Positions 35,029 through 43,094 of a stretch of DNA of 64,000 nucleotides are shown here, in pieces; the stretch's first letter is position 1; each line of letters opens with the position of its first letter. The translations under genes and the position numbers were made by a program. Under the pieces are notes generated by a model that ran no database searches, had not been told where the DNA came from, and saw nothing but the letters and a program-made list of their open reading frames with translations. This DNA is from Arthrobacter sp. 31Y. GTDB taxonomy: Bacteria > Actinomycetota > Actinomycetes > Actinomycetales > Micrococcaceae. Location of the stretch: positions 3,038,001-3,102,000 of the forward strand of contig NZ_JAFW01000001.1 in NCBI RefSeq assembly GCF_000526335.1. The letters run 5' to 3'.

Positions 35029-36291
35029 CTAGTTGTTAAGGGAAGAGATGGTGCTGGACGGTTCAGAACTCGGCGGAGCATCCGCGCTGCCTGCTGCAGG
35101 CGGCCGGGCCTTGCTGGGCCCGAGGACAAAGAGCCCGAAGACCAGAGTCGCGAGACCGATCATCAACCACGCCGCCGTGTAACCCACCGAAGCCGCCATT
35201 TCCCCGAAGACCCAGGGCAGAATGAACCCGCTGACGGCCGTCACGGTCAGCAGAAGACCTACAGCTGTCCCGATGAGCTCGGGAGGCACCTCCGGATCGT
35301 CACCCGGAGCGGTTTGCCACACTGCAAAGCACCCGTTGAAGCCGAACCCTATGAGCGCTGCCGATAACCACAGCATCTCCGGGTTCACAGCAGGCAGCAT
35401 CAGGATCCCTATCCCCTGAATCGCCAGGAAGAGAAGGAACGTGATCCGTGAGCTCAGCAGCCGGTCGGCGAGTAATCCGGCAATGATGCTGCCGGGAATG
35501 CCGGCGAGGCCAACCAGGAGTCCGGCCAAGGCCACCACGCCCACGGAGAATCCGCGTTCTTCTGCTGCATAGACTCCGATCAACTGGGAGGCGACAAAAT
35601 ATGCACCGTAGCCGCCAAAGAACGCCATGCTCTGACGCCACAGCCTCCGGTTGCGGAGTATGGCCGCAATGCTGCGGCCGCTAAGCGTGGTGCCTTGCAA
35701 CGCCGGAACTCCCTGCGGTATCCGGTACACCACCAGCACCAGAATCGCGCATGCCATGGCAACCAGCCCGGCCATAATGAGGGATCCTCTCCAACCCATT
35801 GACTGCTCAACCGGCCCCCAGGCGTACAAGCCGACGGCGACACCGGCGCTGAAGGCGGCGGAGACAACACCCAAAGCTGCAGCGTGTTCGCGACCGCGGA
35901 ACCAAACGCTGACGGCCGCAATCCCAATGCCGGCATACACGGATGCGGCAAGCCCGGCCAATATCCGCAAGGAAAGCAGCATGGGGTAACCGTCAACGAT
36001 CCCGGCCAAGGTTGTGAAGAGGCCCTCCAAGAGCAGGCCTCCCACCAGGGCCGCGCGGATGCCATACTTCGCAGCTATGAAGCCGGCGGGGAGGTGCATG
36101 ATTCCGTAGCCTATGACGAAGCCGGAAATCAGCAAGGCAAGCTGGGGCAGGTCGGCATCGTAGTCAGCGGAAATGCCGGCGAACGTGGTTGGCATGACGA
36201 ACCAGTTGAAGGTCATGGCCACGAACCCTGTGGCTATGACGCCCAGCATGACCCATCGTGTGGAAGTGTTCTGCTGGAGTTCACTGTTCAT
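35029..36291 (-). CDS. MFS transporter linked to the Hod-type dioxygenase
   Basis: A 420-residue 12-helix major facilitator protein. Helix 1 begins near residue 13 (VMLGVIATGFVAMTFNWFVM), and a conserved loop 2-3 segment is seen at GFIAAKYGIRAALVGG. It lies 15 bases after the stop of the ring-cleaving dioxygenase gene and in the same direction, so the two are probably co-transcribed. Uptake of the aromatic substrate, or export of a product, is inferred from this context. Confidence 0.85.
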   Translation of the reverse strand: MNSELQQNTSTRWVMLGVIATGFVAMTFNWFVMPTTFAGISADYDADLPQLALLISGFVIGYGIMHLPAGFIAAKYGIRAALVGGLLLEGLFTTLAGIVDGYPMLLSLRILAGLAASVYAGIGIAAVSVWFRGREHAAALGVVSAAFSAGVAVGLYAWGPVEQSMGWRGSLIMAGLVAMACAILVLVVYRIPQGVPALQGTTLSGRSIAAILRNRRLWRQSMAFFGGYGAYFVASQLIGVYAAEERGFSVGVVALAGLLVGLAGIPGSIIAGLLADRLLSSRITFLLFLAIQGIGILMLPAVNPEMLWLSAALIGFGFNGCFAVWQTAPGDDPEVPPELIGTAVGLLLTVTAVSGFILPWVFGEMAASVGYTAAWLMIGLATLVFGLFVLGPSKARPPAAGSADAPPSSEPSSTISSLNN

Positions 36292-36306
36292 GTCGGGAAC
36301 CGGCGC

Positions 36307-37104
36307 TTAACTGAAGAACGTCTTGATGGCGGCGGCGACTGATTCCGGGTTCTCCAGCGTGGGGAAGTGGGTCTTTCCCGGGATGTGGATGGGCGTGAAC
36401 CAAGGGTTCCCGGCCGCGAAGTCCTCTTGGAACCTTCGGTAGCCGGGGTCCAGCGGTTGGGAATAGATGTGAGCCACCTCGAGGTTTCCGGGGACCGCTT
36501 TCATCCGTTCCAGTGGGTTTTCCCATTGTGCATAGCTCTTGCGGATCTCCCGGCAGGCCCGCATCCACATGCTTTCGCCGAACCAGGTCATCTCCCGCTG
36601 AACGTGGTCGATCACGTCAACGGAATCCGTGCCTTCGGTCCACTCGTCGAACATGCTCTGCCGGGCTTGGGTGACGGTATCGGGAGAGGCTCCCTGCTCG
36701 ATCTGTTGGTGAAAACCTTCGAACGGCTGGAGCAACCAGTCGATGACCACGGCTTGGCCGTAGCCCCTGGCGCCCAGTCGCTCCTGCACTCCGATGTTGA
36801 CCCAACAACCGTGGGAAGTGGACGCGATCCTGACGTCTTCAAGACCAAGTTGGCCGATGAATTCCACGGTGTCCTGGATGAGGTCCTCTGCCGTGAAATC
36901 GTCAGGAGACCCTGCACTGCCGTCATGGCCACGGAAGTTCAAACGCAGCACACGGAAGTGGTCACTCAGGTGGGGTTCCAGAAGCCGGAACAACCGGTGG
37001 TCCTGTGCCCAGCCGTGGATCAGGAGGAGTGGGGGAGCCGAAGGATCGCCCGACTCGACGTATTCGAGGGTGGTGTTGTTGATGGACGTGGATTTGAGCT
37101 GCAC
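36307..37104 (-). CDS. Cofactor-independent ring-cleaving dioxygenase, Hod/Qdo/AqdC-like
   Basis: About 265 residues from GTG 37104 (GAGG site five bases upstream). It has an alpha/beta-hydrolase fold but matches the cofactor-free 3-hydroxy-4-quinolone 2,4-dioxygenases. Hod key residues as I know them (Trp36, Ser101, Asp126, Trp160, His251) correspond to Trp32 (HGWAQDHR), Ser97 (TSHGCW), Asp122 (VIDWL), Trp155 (FDEW) and His246 (KTHFP) with a constant offset of 4-5. HIYSQPLDPGYRRF and NPWF are also shared. Hod splits the N-heterocycle, giving CO and an N-acylanthranilate. Some positions differ (Hod GWCHDH, here GWAQDH). It is divergent from an FAD monooxygenase. A plain hydrolase is the main alternative. 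Confidence 0.75.
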   Translation of the reverse strand: MQLKSTSINNTTLEYVESGDPSAPPLLLIHGWAQDHRLFRLLEPHLSDHFRVLRLNFRGHDGSAGSPDDFTAEDLIQDTVEFIGQLGLEDVRIASTSHGCWVNIGVQERLGARGYGQAVVIDWLLQPFEGFHQQIEQGASPDTVTQARQSMFDEWTEGTDSVDVIDHVQREMTWFGESMWMRACREIRKSYAQWENPLERMKAVPGNLEVAHIYSQPLDPGYRRFQEDFAAGNPWFTPIHIPGKTHFPTLENPESVAAAIKTFFS

Positions 37105-37310
37105 GATGACCTCACTCTGGAGCGCCGGAAAGATGGGGGGATATTGATTCAATGTGACGAGCGTCACCGGAAGCTTATGGTTGGGTGCTCCGTCAAGTCA
37201 ATAGCCTGCTATGTAAATAATCTGGGGTCTATCAATTGCATACCTAGCTATGTAATACTGCTCGGCGTGAGCGATCTCACATCCACTGAAGCACCGATCG
37301 AGGAGTTCCA
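37105..37310. promoter_or_regulatory. Divergent control region with two MarR-type operator-like repeats
   Basis: A near-palindrome TTGCATACCTAGCTATGTAA lies at 37236-37255 (arms TTRCATA / TATGYAA). A related half-conserved copy at 37197-37216 shares CTATGTAA; centres are 39 bases apart. The region separates the ring-cleaving dioxygenase and the FAD monooxygenase. A MarR regulator is encoded nearby at 38501-38968. Confidence 0.55.
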
Positions 37311-38471
37311 ATGAGCGTTTCCCAGGGTCATGTTGAGATTGCCGGTGGCGGCATCGGGGGTTTGACGGCGGCGGCTGCCTTGGCGCAGCGCGGCTGGAAG
37401 GTCCGCCTCCACGAAGCCAATCAATCGATCCGGGCTTTGGGCGCGGGGATATACCTGTGGGACAACGGCCTGGCTGTACTCCGCGCGCTTGGAGTAGAGG
37501 ATATGGCCACCGAAGGCGCCCATTACGGACCGAGCATTCAGAGCCGGGATGGTCACGGAGCCTTGATAGGGGAGACGCCCGTCAACACCGACGGATCCGT
37601 TCGGGTTCTTACTGTGTTGCGGGAAAGATTGATCGGAGCCCTGCATCATGCAGCCGTTGAGTCGGGCGTCGAAATTGTCACGGGTTCGGTGGCAGTGGCG
37701 GCGGGACCGGAGGGCACTCTCAGGTTCGCCGACGGCAGTTCACAAACGGCTGATCTGGTCATTGCCGCAGATGGTGTGGGTTCGCAAGTGCGTGAGAGCC
37801 TGGGACTTTTGCGTCGTCGGCAGGCCTTGGGCCAACGGTGCGCACGGCTCCTAATGCCACGTGCTGTGGGCGATGTTCCCACCGAGATCGAAGACAGTTA
37901 CGTCGAGTACATGTCAGGCCAACGGTTCCTTCTTTACACGCCCAGCAGCTCAGGGGATCTCTATGTGGCCCTCGTCTGCGCAGCGTCGGATCTGAGGGCG
38001 ATGGGTGGTCACCTTCCGAAGGACGAATGGGTCCGGTCCTTCCCTGCCTTGGAATCACTCATCCGTAGATTGGGCCCAGTTCCCCGTTGGGATGACTTTG
38101 AGTGGGTAGAACTGTCAAAGTGGTCCGCCGGGCGGGTCGCAGTCATTGGAGATGCGGCCCATGCGCAGCCACCCTATCTGGGCCAAGGCGGCGGCTGCGC
38201 CATGATGTCGGCACTTGGCTTGGCGCATGCGGTGTCCCAACCCGGAGGTTCCATCGAAGGGGCGCTTGGGCTGTGGGAAGCCACGGAGCGGCCGGTGATC
38301 GAACACACCCAGAGGTTCTCGGTGCGGGTGAGCGAGCTGAACAGCGTCCCTGACGAGGCGCGTCGGGAGATCCTCAAAGTTTCCGCAGCCTTGCCGCGGA
38401 TCGGCCGGTCCCGGGCCCGTGCGGCGTCAACGGTTCCCACAGGGCTGAAGCTGCCGGTGGAAGTGGGCTAA
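37311..38471 (+). CDS. FAD-dependent aromatic monooxygenase
   Basis: A 386-residue group A flavoprotein monooxygenase. It has the dinucleotide fingerprint at the N-terminus (IAGGGIGGLTAAAALAQRG), the DG motif (DLVIAADGVGSQVR), and the GD motif with ribitol contact (RVAVIGDAAHAQPPYLGQGG). A good ribosome site (GAGGAG) precedes ATG 37311. Enzymes of this class hydroxylate aromatic rings using NAD(P)H. Next to a Hod-type dioxygenase, the obvious model is C3-hydroxylation of a 4-quinolone, as done by Moq or AqdB; other aromatic substrates are possible. Confidence 0.88.
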   Translation: MSVSQGHVEIAGGGIGGLTAAAALAQRGWKVRLHEANQSIRALGAGIYLWDNGLAVLRALGVEDMATEGAHYGPSIQSRDGHGALIGETPVNTDGSVRVLTVLRERLIGALHHAAVESGVEIVTGSVAVAAGPEGTLRFADGSSQTADLVIAADGVGSQVRESLGLLRRRQALGQRCARLLMPRAVGDVPTEIEDSYVEYMSGQRFLLYTPSSSGDLYVALVCAASDLRAMGGHLPKDEWVRSFPALESLIRRLGPVPRWDDFEWVELSKWSAGRVAVIGDAAHAQPPYLGQGGGCAMMSALGLAHAVSQPGGSIEGALGLWEATERPVIEHTQRFSVRVSELNSVPDEARREILKVSAALPRIGRSRARAASTVPTGLKLPVEVG

Positions 38472-38500
38472 CGGTTCAAAGGCTGGCCGTCCACGTCCCG

Positions 38501-38968
38501 CTATTTAGTCGAGATCTGCGCATCGACAATCTGGACGAAGTCCTGCAGGACGGCAACAACCTGGCGGCGCGTTTCCGGCGGGAACTGAAGAAGCGAATCT
38601 TTCTGGAAGTCCCGAAGAATACGCCTTTTCCCCTCCCACAATTCAGCGCCACGGGTTGTGAGTTCCACCAGTGTTACCCGGTCATCATGGTCCGAGGGTC
38701 TGCGGGAAACTATGCCGCGTTCTTCGAGGGAATTCAGCATTCGAGTCACGGTTGGCTGCGCGATTCCGGCTTGCCGCGCGATCTCGCCCACAGGAAGGGC
38801 GCCACGCTGGGCGACGGAATCCAGGACAGCTACCTGGGACTCAGTGAGAGTCTCGCCTTCACCCAACACACCTACCCGGCTGCGTCCCCGACGCAGCACC
38901 CGGTACACGTCATTGCAGGCGCGGATCCAGTCATCAAGCAGTTCGGGAGGGACATCGTGGCTGCTCAT
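38501..38968 (-). CDS. MarR family transcriptional regulator
   Basis: A 155-residue winged-helix regulator. The recognition region is LPVGEIARQAGIAQPTVTRMLNSLEERGIVSR, followed by the wing RRPSDHDDRVTLVELT. MarR proteins usually repress catabolic or efflux genes until an aromatic ligand binds. It converges with the FAD monooxygenase gene and is divergent from the hydrolase at 39057, so it likely controls this cluster. Confidence 0.9.
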   Translation of the reverse strand: MSSHDVPPELLDDWIRACNDVYRVLRRGRSRVGVLGEGETLTESQVAVLDSVAQRGALPVGEIARQAGIAQPTVTRMLNSLEERGIVSRRPSDHDDRVTLVELTTRGAELWEGKRRILRDFQKDSLLQFPPETRRQVVAVLQDFVQIVDAQISTK

Positions 38969-39056
38969 AATGTGAGGTCCTCTGAGAATTGATTTCTGAA
39001 ACCCAGACTAGCCGCGTCCCCCTCCTCCAACAAATCAATAGAGAGGCTGAATTAGC

Positions 39057-39779
39057 ATGCATTCTTCACGTCATCAGTACGGTCCATCCGAGCACCAAGT
39101 GGTCAGTTTTCTTCACCCGCGCGAAGGTGAGGCAATCCAGGGGACGGCGGTGCTGGTGCATGGCGGGTATTGGCGTGAGGCCTTCACCGCCGATCTTATG
39201 CTGCCGCTTGCCACAGACCTGATGATGCGCGGCTGGGCGGTTGCCAATGTGGAGTACCGGCGGGTGGGCCAAGCCCCAACACCCTCGGCCATGGTCAGCG
39301 ACGTTACAACCGCGGTGCAATCTGCTCTTGAGTGGAGTGCCGAATCAGGGCGGCCGGGGAAAGTGATAGGAGTTGGCCACTCGGTGGGCGCGCAACTCGG
39401 GATGCTCAGCGTGGGCCTTCTGGATGCGTTCGTGGCACTGGCGCCGGTCACCGATCTGCCCCGGACCCATAGGGAAGACCTCGGGGAAGGTGCGGTGAAG
39501 GGGTTCATTGGTGACCACACCGAAGACCTGCCCACCCTGTTGGAAAGGTACTCGCCTCTCCACCAGCTGCCTCTTAAGAAGCCACTGCTCCTTGTCCACG
39601 GCTCAGACGACAAGCGGGTGCCTGTTGACCACTCTGTGGAATATTGCACCAAAGCCGGAAGTCTCGGAGACGAAGTGGACTTCTGGCACCTGCCTCATCT
39701 GGACCATCTGCAGGCCATCAACCCCGAGGGCGCACATTGGCCGCCAGTGATCGAATGGATGCAAGCCCGCCTGGGATGA
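39057..39779 (+). CDS. Alpha/beta hydrolase, kynurenine formamidase-like
   Basis: A 240-residue hydrolase. It has the HGGYWR oxyanion motif typical of kynurenine formamidases and related esterases, the nucleophile in GVGHSVGAQLG, the acid in HGSDDKRVP, and His in LPHLDHLQA. GAGAGG lies about ten bases before ATG 39057. In quinolone pathways an N-acyl- or N-formylanthranilate must be hydrolysed to anthranilate, and this protein is a fitting candidate. The exact substrate is inferred from context. Confidence 0.85.
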   Translation: MHSSRHQYGPSEHQVVSFLHPREGEAIQGTAVLVHGGYWREAFTADLMLPLATDLMMRGWAVANVEYRRVGQAPTPSAMVSDVTTAVQSALEWSAESGRPGKVIGVGHSVGAQLGMLSVGLLDAFVALAPVTDLPRTHREDLGEGAVKGFIGDHTEDLPTLLERYSPLHQLPLKKPLLLVHGSDDKRVPVDHSVEYCTKAGSLGDEVDFWHLPHLDHLQAINPEGAHWPPVIEWMQARLG

Positions 39780-39795
39780 CGCTAGGGGCGGGCCC

Positions 39796-40200
39796 CTACA
39801 CAGCCCCTGTTGAGCCCCCGGTGTTGCCCAGCAGCGAGGCCAGCGCCTTCCAGCGTGCGATCTCACAGCCATCAGTCCTGCTGAACTGGCTATGGACCTT
39901 CCGCCCCCGGAACCATCCCTTGACCACGGCTACCTGCGGGCCGCCGTACTGCTGAGTGCAGATCCGGTCCGGGCGGGGCTCAGGGAAGAAGACTTCCTCT
40001 CCGAACTGCTCGACGGCGGCCACTGCCGCAGCTGCGTCCGGCAAGTTTGAGTCCACCGCGTCAGGGTCGGGCGAGATGATGCCTGCGGCGGACCGGAGAT
40101 GGAACACCCTGCTTTCCGCGCCGGGCGCCTCTGTCAGCGTGACCGTCAGGTCGATGTCGTACTCGCTCGTGCCTGTATCGCTGTTGTCTGCGGAAACCAT
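39796..40200 (-). CDS. SSI-like protein without signal peptide
   Basis: A 134-residue protein related to the lipoprotein at 41155-41676: LTVTLTEAPGAESRVFHL, then CTQQYGGPQVAVVKGWFRGRKV and SRTDGCEIARW. This pattern is that of subtilisin-inhibitor-like (SSI) domains. It lacks a signal peptide and keeps only the second cysteine pair; the positions of the first pair are replaced (RSAAG, AAVAAVEQF). It lies 2 bases after the preceding gene's stop, as last gene of a three-gene unit. A protease inhibitor role is doubtful in a cytoplasmic-looking form. Confidence 0.7.
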   Translation of the reverse strand: MVSADNSDTGTSEYDIDLTVTLTEAPGAESRVFHLRSAAGIISPDPDAVDSNLPDAAAAVAAVEQFGEEVFFPEPRPDRICTQQYGGPQVAVVKGWFRGRKVHSQFSRTDGCEIARWKALASLLGNTGGSTGAV

Positions 40201-40202
40201 GG

Positions 40203-41168
40203 TTACCTTTCGCTGATGGCGGCGGGTGCTAAGGCAGCCAAGCCACTCAGCTCGTCCAAGAGCGGCCCTACTGCCTGGAGCACGCGGGCCCGCAGCTCCT
40301 GGGATTCGGCTGCGAAAGCCCGCTGGTATTCAACGTACTCGGACTTGCCCTGCGGTGTCTCAATCCTGATGGGCGGGTAGCCCCATTGTTCAAGATCGTA
40401 CGGGGAGGCCCGCATGTCCATCGCCCGGATCCGCCACGACAACTCGAACGCGTCCATCACCAGCTCACTCGGCAACGCAGGGGTCAGTTTGTACGCCCAT
40501 TTATAGAGGTCCATGTTGGCGTGCAGGCACCCCGGTTGTTCCATGGTGCGCTGGTTCTCACGGGTGGGGGTGAGCTCGTTCAGCGGGGTGGCGTCCGGGG
40601 TGTAGAAACGGAAAGCATCAAAGTGCGAGCAGCGGATGCGGTTCTCTTCCACCACGGTGTCAGTGCCCTCGCCGCCGAGCCTCAGCTTCAGGTATTCATG
40701 CCGCAGCTCAAACTTTTCCTGCCGGTACACCATGGCCCACTCATGGAGCCCAAAGCATCCGAATTGTGCCGGTCGCTTGGCCGTGCCCGCGAGGATGATT
40801 CCGGCAAAGCGCACAGCCTCGGCGCGGTCGGCCAGAAAGCCGTCCCGGTCAAAGGTGACCGCAGGCGTTCCTGGAGGCAGCCCCACTAAGGCGAGTTCGC
40901 CGTCGTCGAGCGCTCGGTAGAACTTCCACGCGACGCGTTCCATAGTCGGTTCGCCGCTGAGGACCACACCATGGCCGGGATGCCAGCGCTGCAACTGGCC
41001 CGGCTTCTGCGTGTAATACGTGAAGAGGAAGTCCTCCACGGGGTGCTTCTTACCGGCCGACCGCCTGGCCAGATACGGATCTGCATACCGCGCGACGCGC
41101 GCATGGTGGGCTGCCTCCAGCCCGAGCCATTGCTCTTGGGGGAGGTGCCGCGGCCTAGAGGCCGCCAT
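40203..41168 (-). CDS. Conserved actinobacterial protein, often labelled 3-methyladenine DNA glycosylase
   Basis: A 321-residue soluble protein. It contains conserved-looking blocks HPVEDFLFTYYTQKPGQLQRWHPG, CFGLHEWAMVYR, RCSHFDAFRFYTPDA and QPGCLHANMDLYKWAYKL. I recall similar actinobacterial proteins carrying a 3-methyladenine glycosylase label, but no AAG or helix-hairpin-helix signature is visible, so that function is unproven. The start overlaps the upstream lipoprotein end by 14 bases. The His, Cys and Trp-rich motifs suggest an enzyme. Confidence 0.65.
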   Translation of the reverse strand: MAASRPRHLPQEQWLGLEAAHHARVARYADPYLARRSAGKKHPVEDFLFTYYTQKPGQLQRWHPGHGVVLSGEPTMERVAWKFYRALDDGELALVGLPPGTPAVTFDRDGFLADRAEAVRFAGIILAGTAKRPAQFGCFGLHEWAMVYRQEKFELRHEYLKLRLGGEGTDTVVEENRIRCSHFDAFRFYTPDATPLNELTPTRENQRTMEQPGCLHANMDLYKWAYKLTPALPSELVMDAFELSWRIRAMDMRASPYDLEQWGYPPIRIETPQGKSEYVEYQRAFAAESQELRARVLQAVGPLLDELSGLAALAPAAISER

Positions 41169-41676
41169 CTGATCCGAGGACGCTCTTCGCGGCGTCCCAG
41201 AGGCCGATTTGGCAGCCGTCCGTGCGGTTGAAGGATGCGTTGACTTCTTTGCCGTCCACTGATCCGGTCACCTTGGCCGTTGCCGGGCCGCCGTACTGCA
41301 TGGTGCAGGCCTGGTCCGTCCGGGTGGGTGCGGGGCTCAGGATGGCGGGGCTGTTCTTGAGTGTGCTGCAGGCCTCGGCCGCTGATGGGTGGCTGCTTTC
41401 GGCCGCCGGCGCGCCATCCTTGCAGACGAGCGTAAATGTTTGGGGAGCTGACTCCGGGGTCTCAACGAGCGTGATGGACAGTTCAGCGTTGCCCGCGCCG
41501 GTGGCCGCTGATGCGCTGGGCGTTGCAGTTTTGCTTGGGGCGCTGCTTGAAGGGGCCGACGACGACGGCGCCTGGGATGCGCTGCCTGTGGAACCTGGTG
41601 TGGGTGTGCCTGAGCATGCGGCGAGGCCGGCGACGGCCAGTAGTGCCAATAAGGGCCGAACGAATCGCGTGCGCAT
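41155..41676 (-). CDS. SSI-like lipoprotein
   Basis: A 173-residue exported lipoprotein (signal FVRPLLALLAVAGLAAC, lipobox LAAC). A Ser/Pro/Ala/Thr linker of about 45 residues follows, then a subtilisin-inhibitor-like domain with four cysteines (LVCKDG, AEACSTL, ACTMQYGGP, TDGCQIGLW). It may inhibit an extracellular protease; the window itself encodes a large subtilase at 31753, but no direct link is shown. It is first in a unit with 40203-41168 and its truncated relative at 39796-40200. Confidence 0.78.
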   Translation of the reverse strand: MRTRFVRPLLALLAVAGLAACSGTPTPGSTGSASQAPSSSAPSSSAPSKTATPSASAATGAGNAELSITLVETPESAPQTFTLVCKDGAPAAESSHPSAAEACSTLKNSPAILSPAPTRTDQACTMQYGGPATAKVTGSVDGKEVNASFNRTDGCQIGLWDAAKSVLGSDGGL

Positions 41677-41786
41677 GGAATCTCCTAGGTTGCGTCCATT
41701 TTACGTGGCACTTGTGGCGCCCGTTTCTCTGTTCGCTTCAAGGAGACCACTGAGCCAGTGTGGTTGGCTAGGGCCACGCGGGTTTG

Positions 41787-42254
41787 CTAGAGAGAGTTGT
41801 GCCGCTGGGTGGCGGCGATCAGCCCGGTCATGGCCTGGTGGAGTTCAGCTACTTCTTCGCGGCTGAGCTGCAGGCGTTCACGGATCTCGCCCGGAACAGC
41901 TGTGGCCTGCTCGCGGAGAGCAGCACCTTTCTCTGTCAGCTTGACCGCCAAGGCTCGTTCATTGCCGGGAACGCGCTCGCGGGTAACGAGCTCTGCTTCC
42001 TCGAGGCGACGAAGCAGCGGAGACAGCGTGGCCGGCTCGTGGAGAAGGCTGTCGCTGATGTCCTTCAGCGTCCGGGGGCTTCGTTCCCAGAGGGCAAGCA
42101 TCACTAAATACTGGGGATGGGTGAGGCCGAGCCGCTCCAGCACTGGCTTGTACACGCCCACAACACTGCGCGAGGCCACGGTCAGGGCGAAACACAGTTG
42201 GCGTTCCAAGAGGAGGTCGTCGGTCTCCTGGGTGGATTCATCAATGGCTGTCAT
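41787..42254 (-). CDS. OhrR-like MarR family regulator
   Basis: 155 residues from ATG 42254 (AGGAGG five bases upstream). It aligns along its length with OhrR: LERQLCFAL contains the peroxide-reactive Cys (Cys21 here), followed by VYKPVLERLGLTHPQYLVMLALWE. Of the tyrosines around that Cys in Bacillus OhrR, Tyr29 (YKP) is kept while the Tyr40 position is His (THPQY). OhrR represses organic hydroperoxide resistance genes; no ohr gene is adjacent. The divergent neighbour is a small unknown gene. Confidence 0.85.
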   Translation of the reverse strand: MTAIDESTQETDDLLLERQLCFALTVASRSVVGVYKPVLERLGLTHPQYLVMLALWERSPRTLKDISDSLLHEPATLSPLLRRLEEAELVTRERVPGNERALAVKLTEKGAALREQATAVPGEIRERLQLSREEVAELHQAMTGLIAATQRHNSL

Positions 42255-42331
42255 GGCTGCCTCCTGTGCTCGCTGCCAGATCAATTAGCGCACACTCTTC
42301 AATTAGTTAGTGCACTAATGATTAGCGTACT
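42255..42331. promoter_or_regulatory. Divergent operator candidate, 12-bp palindrome
   Basis: TTAGTGCACTAA (42307-42318) is a perfect palindrome 13 bases before the ATG at 42332. A partial copy, AATTAGCGCAC, lies at about 42285-42295. It is a natural binding site candidate for the adjacent OhrR-like protein. Confidence 0.5.
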
Positions 42332-42595
42332 ATGGACTCATTGAACCGCCTAAAAGAGGAGTCGATTCGCGTGGCCAAGGAGTCCTACACACGGAAATTC
42401 ATGCGCGCCACTGGGAAGTTCCGGGTGATTTTCGGCCCCGCGCACAGCAGCTCCCTCGACCATGAGATGACCGAGGCAAACCGGAAGTTGCTCGCGCAGC
42501 GCCAGGCTGAGACGCAGCAATGGGAAACCCTTCGCCGTCCCGATGGCAGCACCTACGTGGTGCCGCGTAACCCGGACGACAAATCCCTGCGCTAA
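42332..42595 (+). CDS. Small unknown protein divergent from the OhrR-like gene
   Basis: An 87-residue, highly charged soluble protein (MDSLNRLKEESIRVAKESYTRKF...). Its middle segment RATGKFRVIFGPAH partly resembles the next small protein (LQSVFGPATHG). No domain is recognised. No clear ribosome site precedes the ATG, and the palindrome lies just upstream, so the transcript may be short-leadered. Confidence 0.6.
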   Translation: MDSLNRLKEESIRVAKESYTRKFMRATGKFRVIFGPAHSSSLDHEMTEANRKLLAQRQAETQQWETLRRPDGSTYVVPRNPDDKSLR

Positions 42596-42693
42596 GCCCC
42601 CGGCAGGGGATTTTAGGCGTAAAATTGCCTCACTGAACCGCGCGCACCAGCCCTGCCGCTTTTCTCTCTCCGGTAAGGAAGGAGGTGGAAAAC

Positions 42694-42924
42694 ATGGGAC
42701 GCAGAATGGAAGGCTTCGTCCATGTGACCGAGCGGCTGCAGTCCGTTTTTGGACCGGCAACCCACGGCGATACGGACAGTCCAGTGGTGCACCGGCACGA
42801 TGATTTCGAGACTGCTTCCGAGGCGGATCTGAAGAACTTCGACGTCGAGACCGATTCCCAGGGCCATCACTACGCTGTCCGGAACAATGATCCCGGACCC
42901 ACCAGCACCGACTACAGCGTCTAG
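42694..42924 (+). CDS. Small acidic protein, unknown
   Basis: 76 residues from ATG 42694, which follows AGGAGG by eight bases. It is acidic and His-rich (PVVHRHDDFETASEADLKNFDVETDSQGHHYAV). It shares an xFGPAH/T segment with the preceding gene, so the two may be distant relatives. Function unknown. Confidence 0.65.
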   Translation: MGRRMEGFVHVTERLQSVFGPATHGDTDSPVVHRHDDFETASEADLKNFDVETDSQGHHYAVRNNDPGPTSTDYSV

Positions 42925-42941
42925 ATGGGGCGCTTGATACC

Positions 42942-42975
42942 GAAGGGCCGGACCGCGAACTCCGGCCCTTCCTCA
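42942..42975 (+). terminator. Probable terminator hairpin
   Basis: GAAGGGCCGGA (42942-42952) pairs perfectly with TCCGGCCCTTC (42961-42971). The T-run after it is weak. Confidence 0.6.
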
Positions 42976-43094
42976 TCTTCCGGGCTTGTCCCCACCTTGA
43001 CCCTGCTCAGGTCACCGTGCAACTGTTGAGCAGCTAGTCAGCATACTTATTATATGAGTGACATATAGGTGCTGGCGTATAAAGGGGGCCATCA

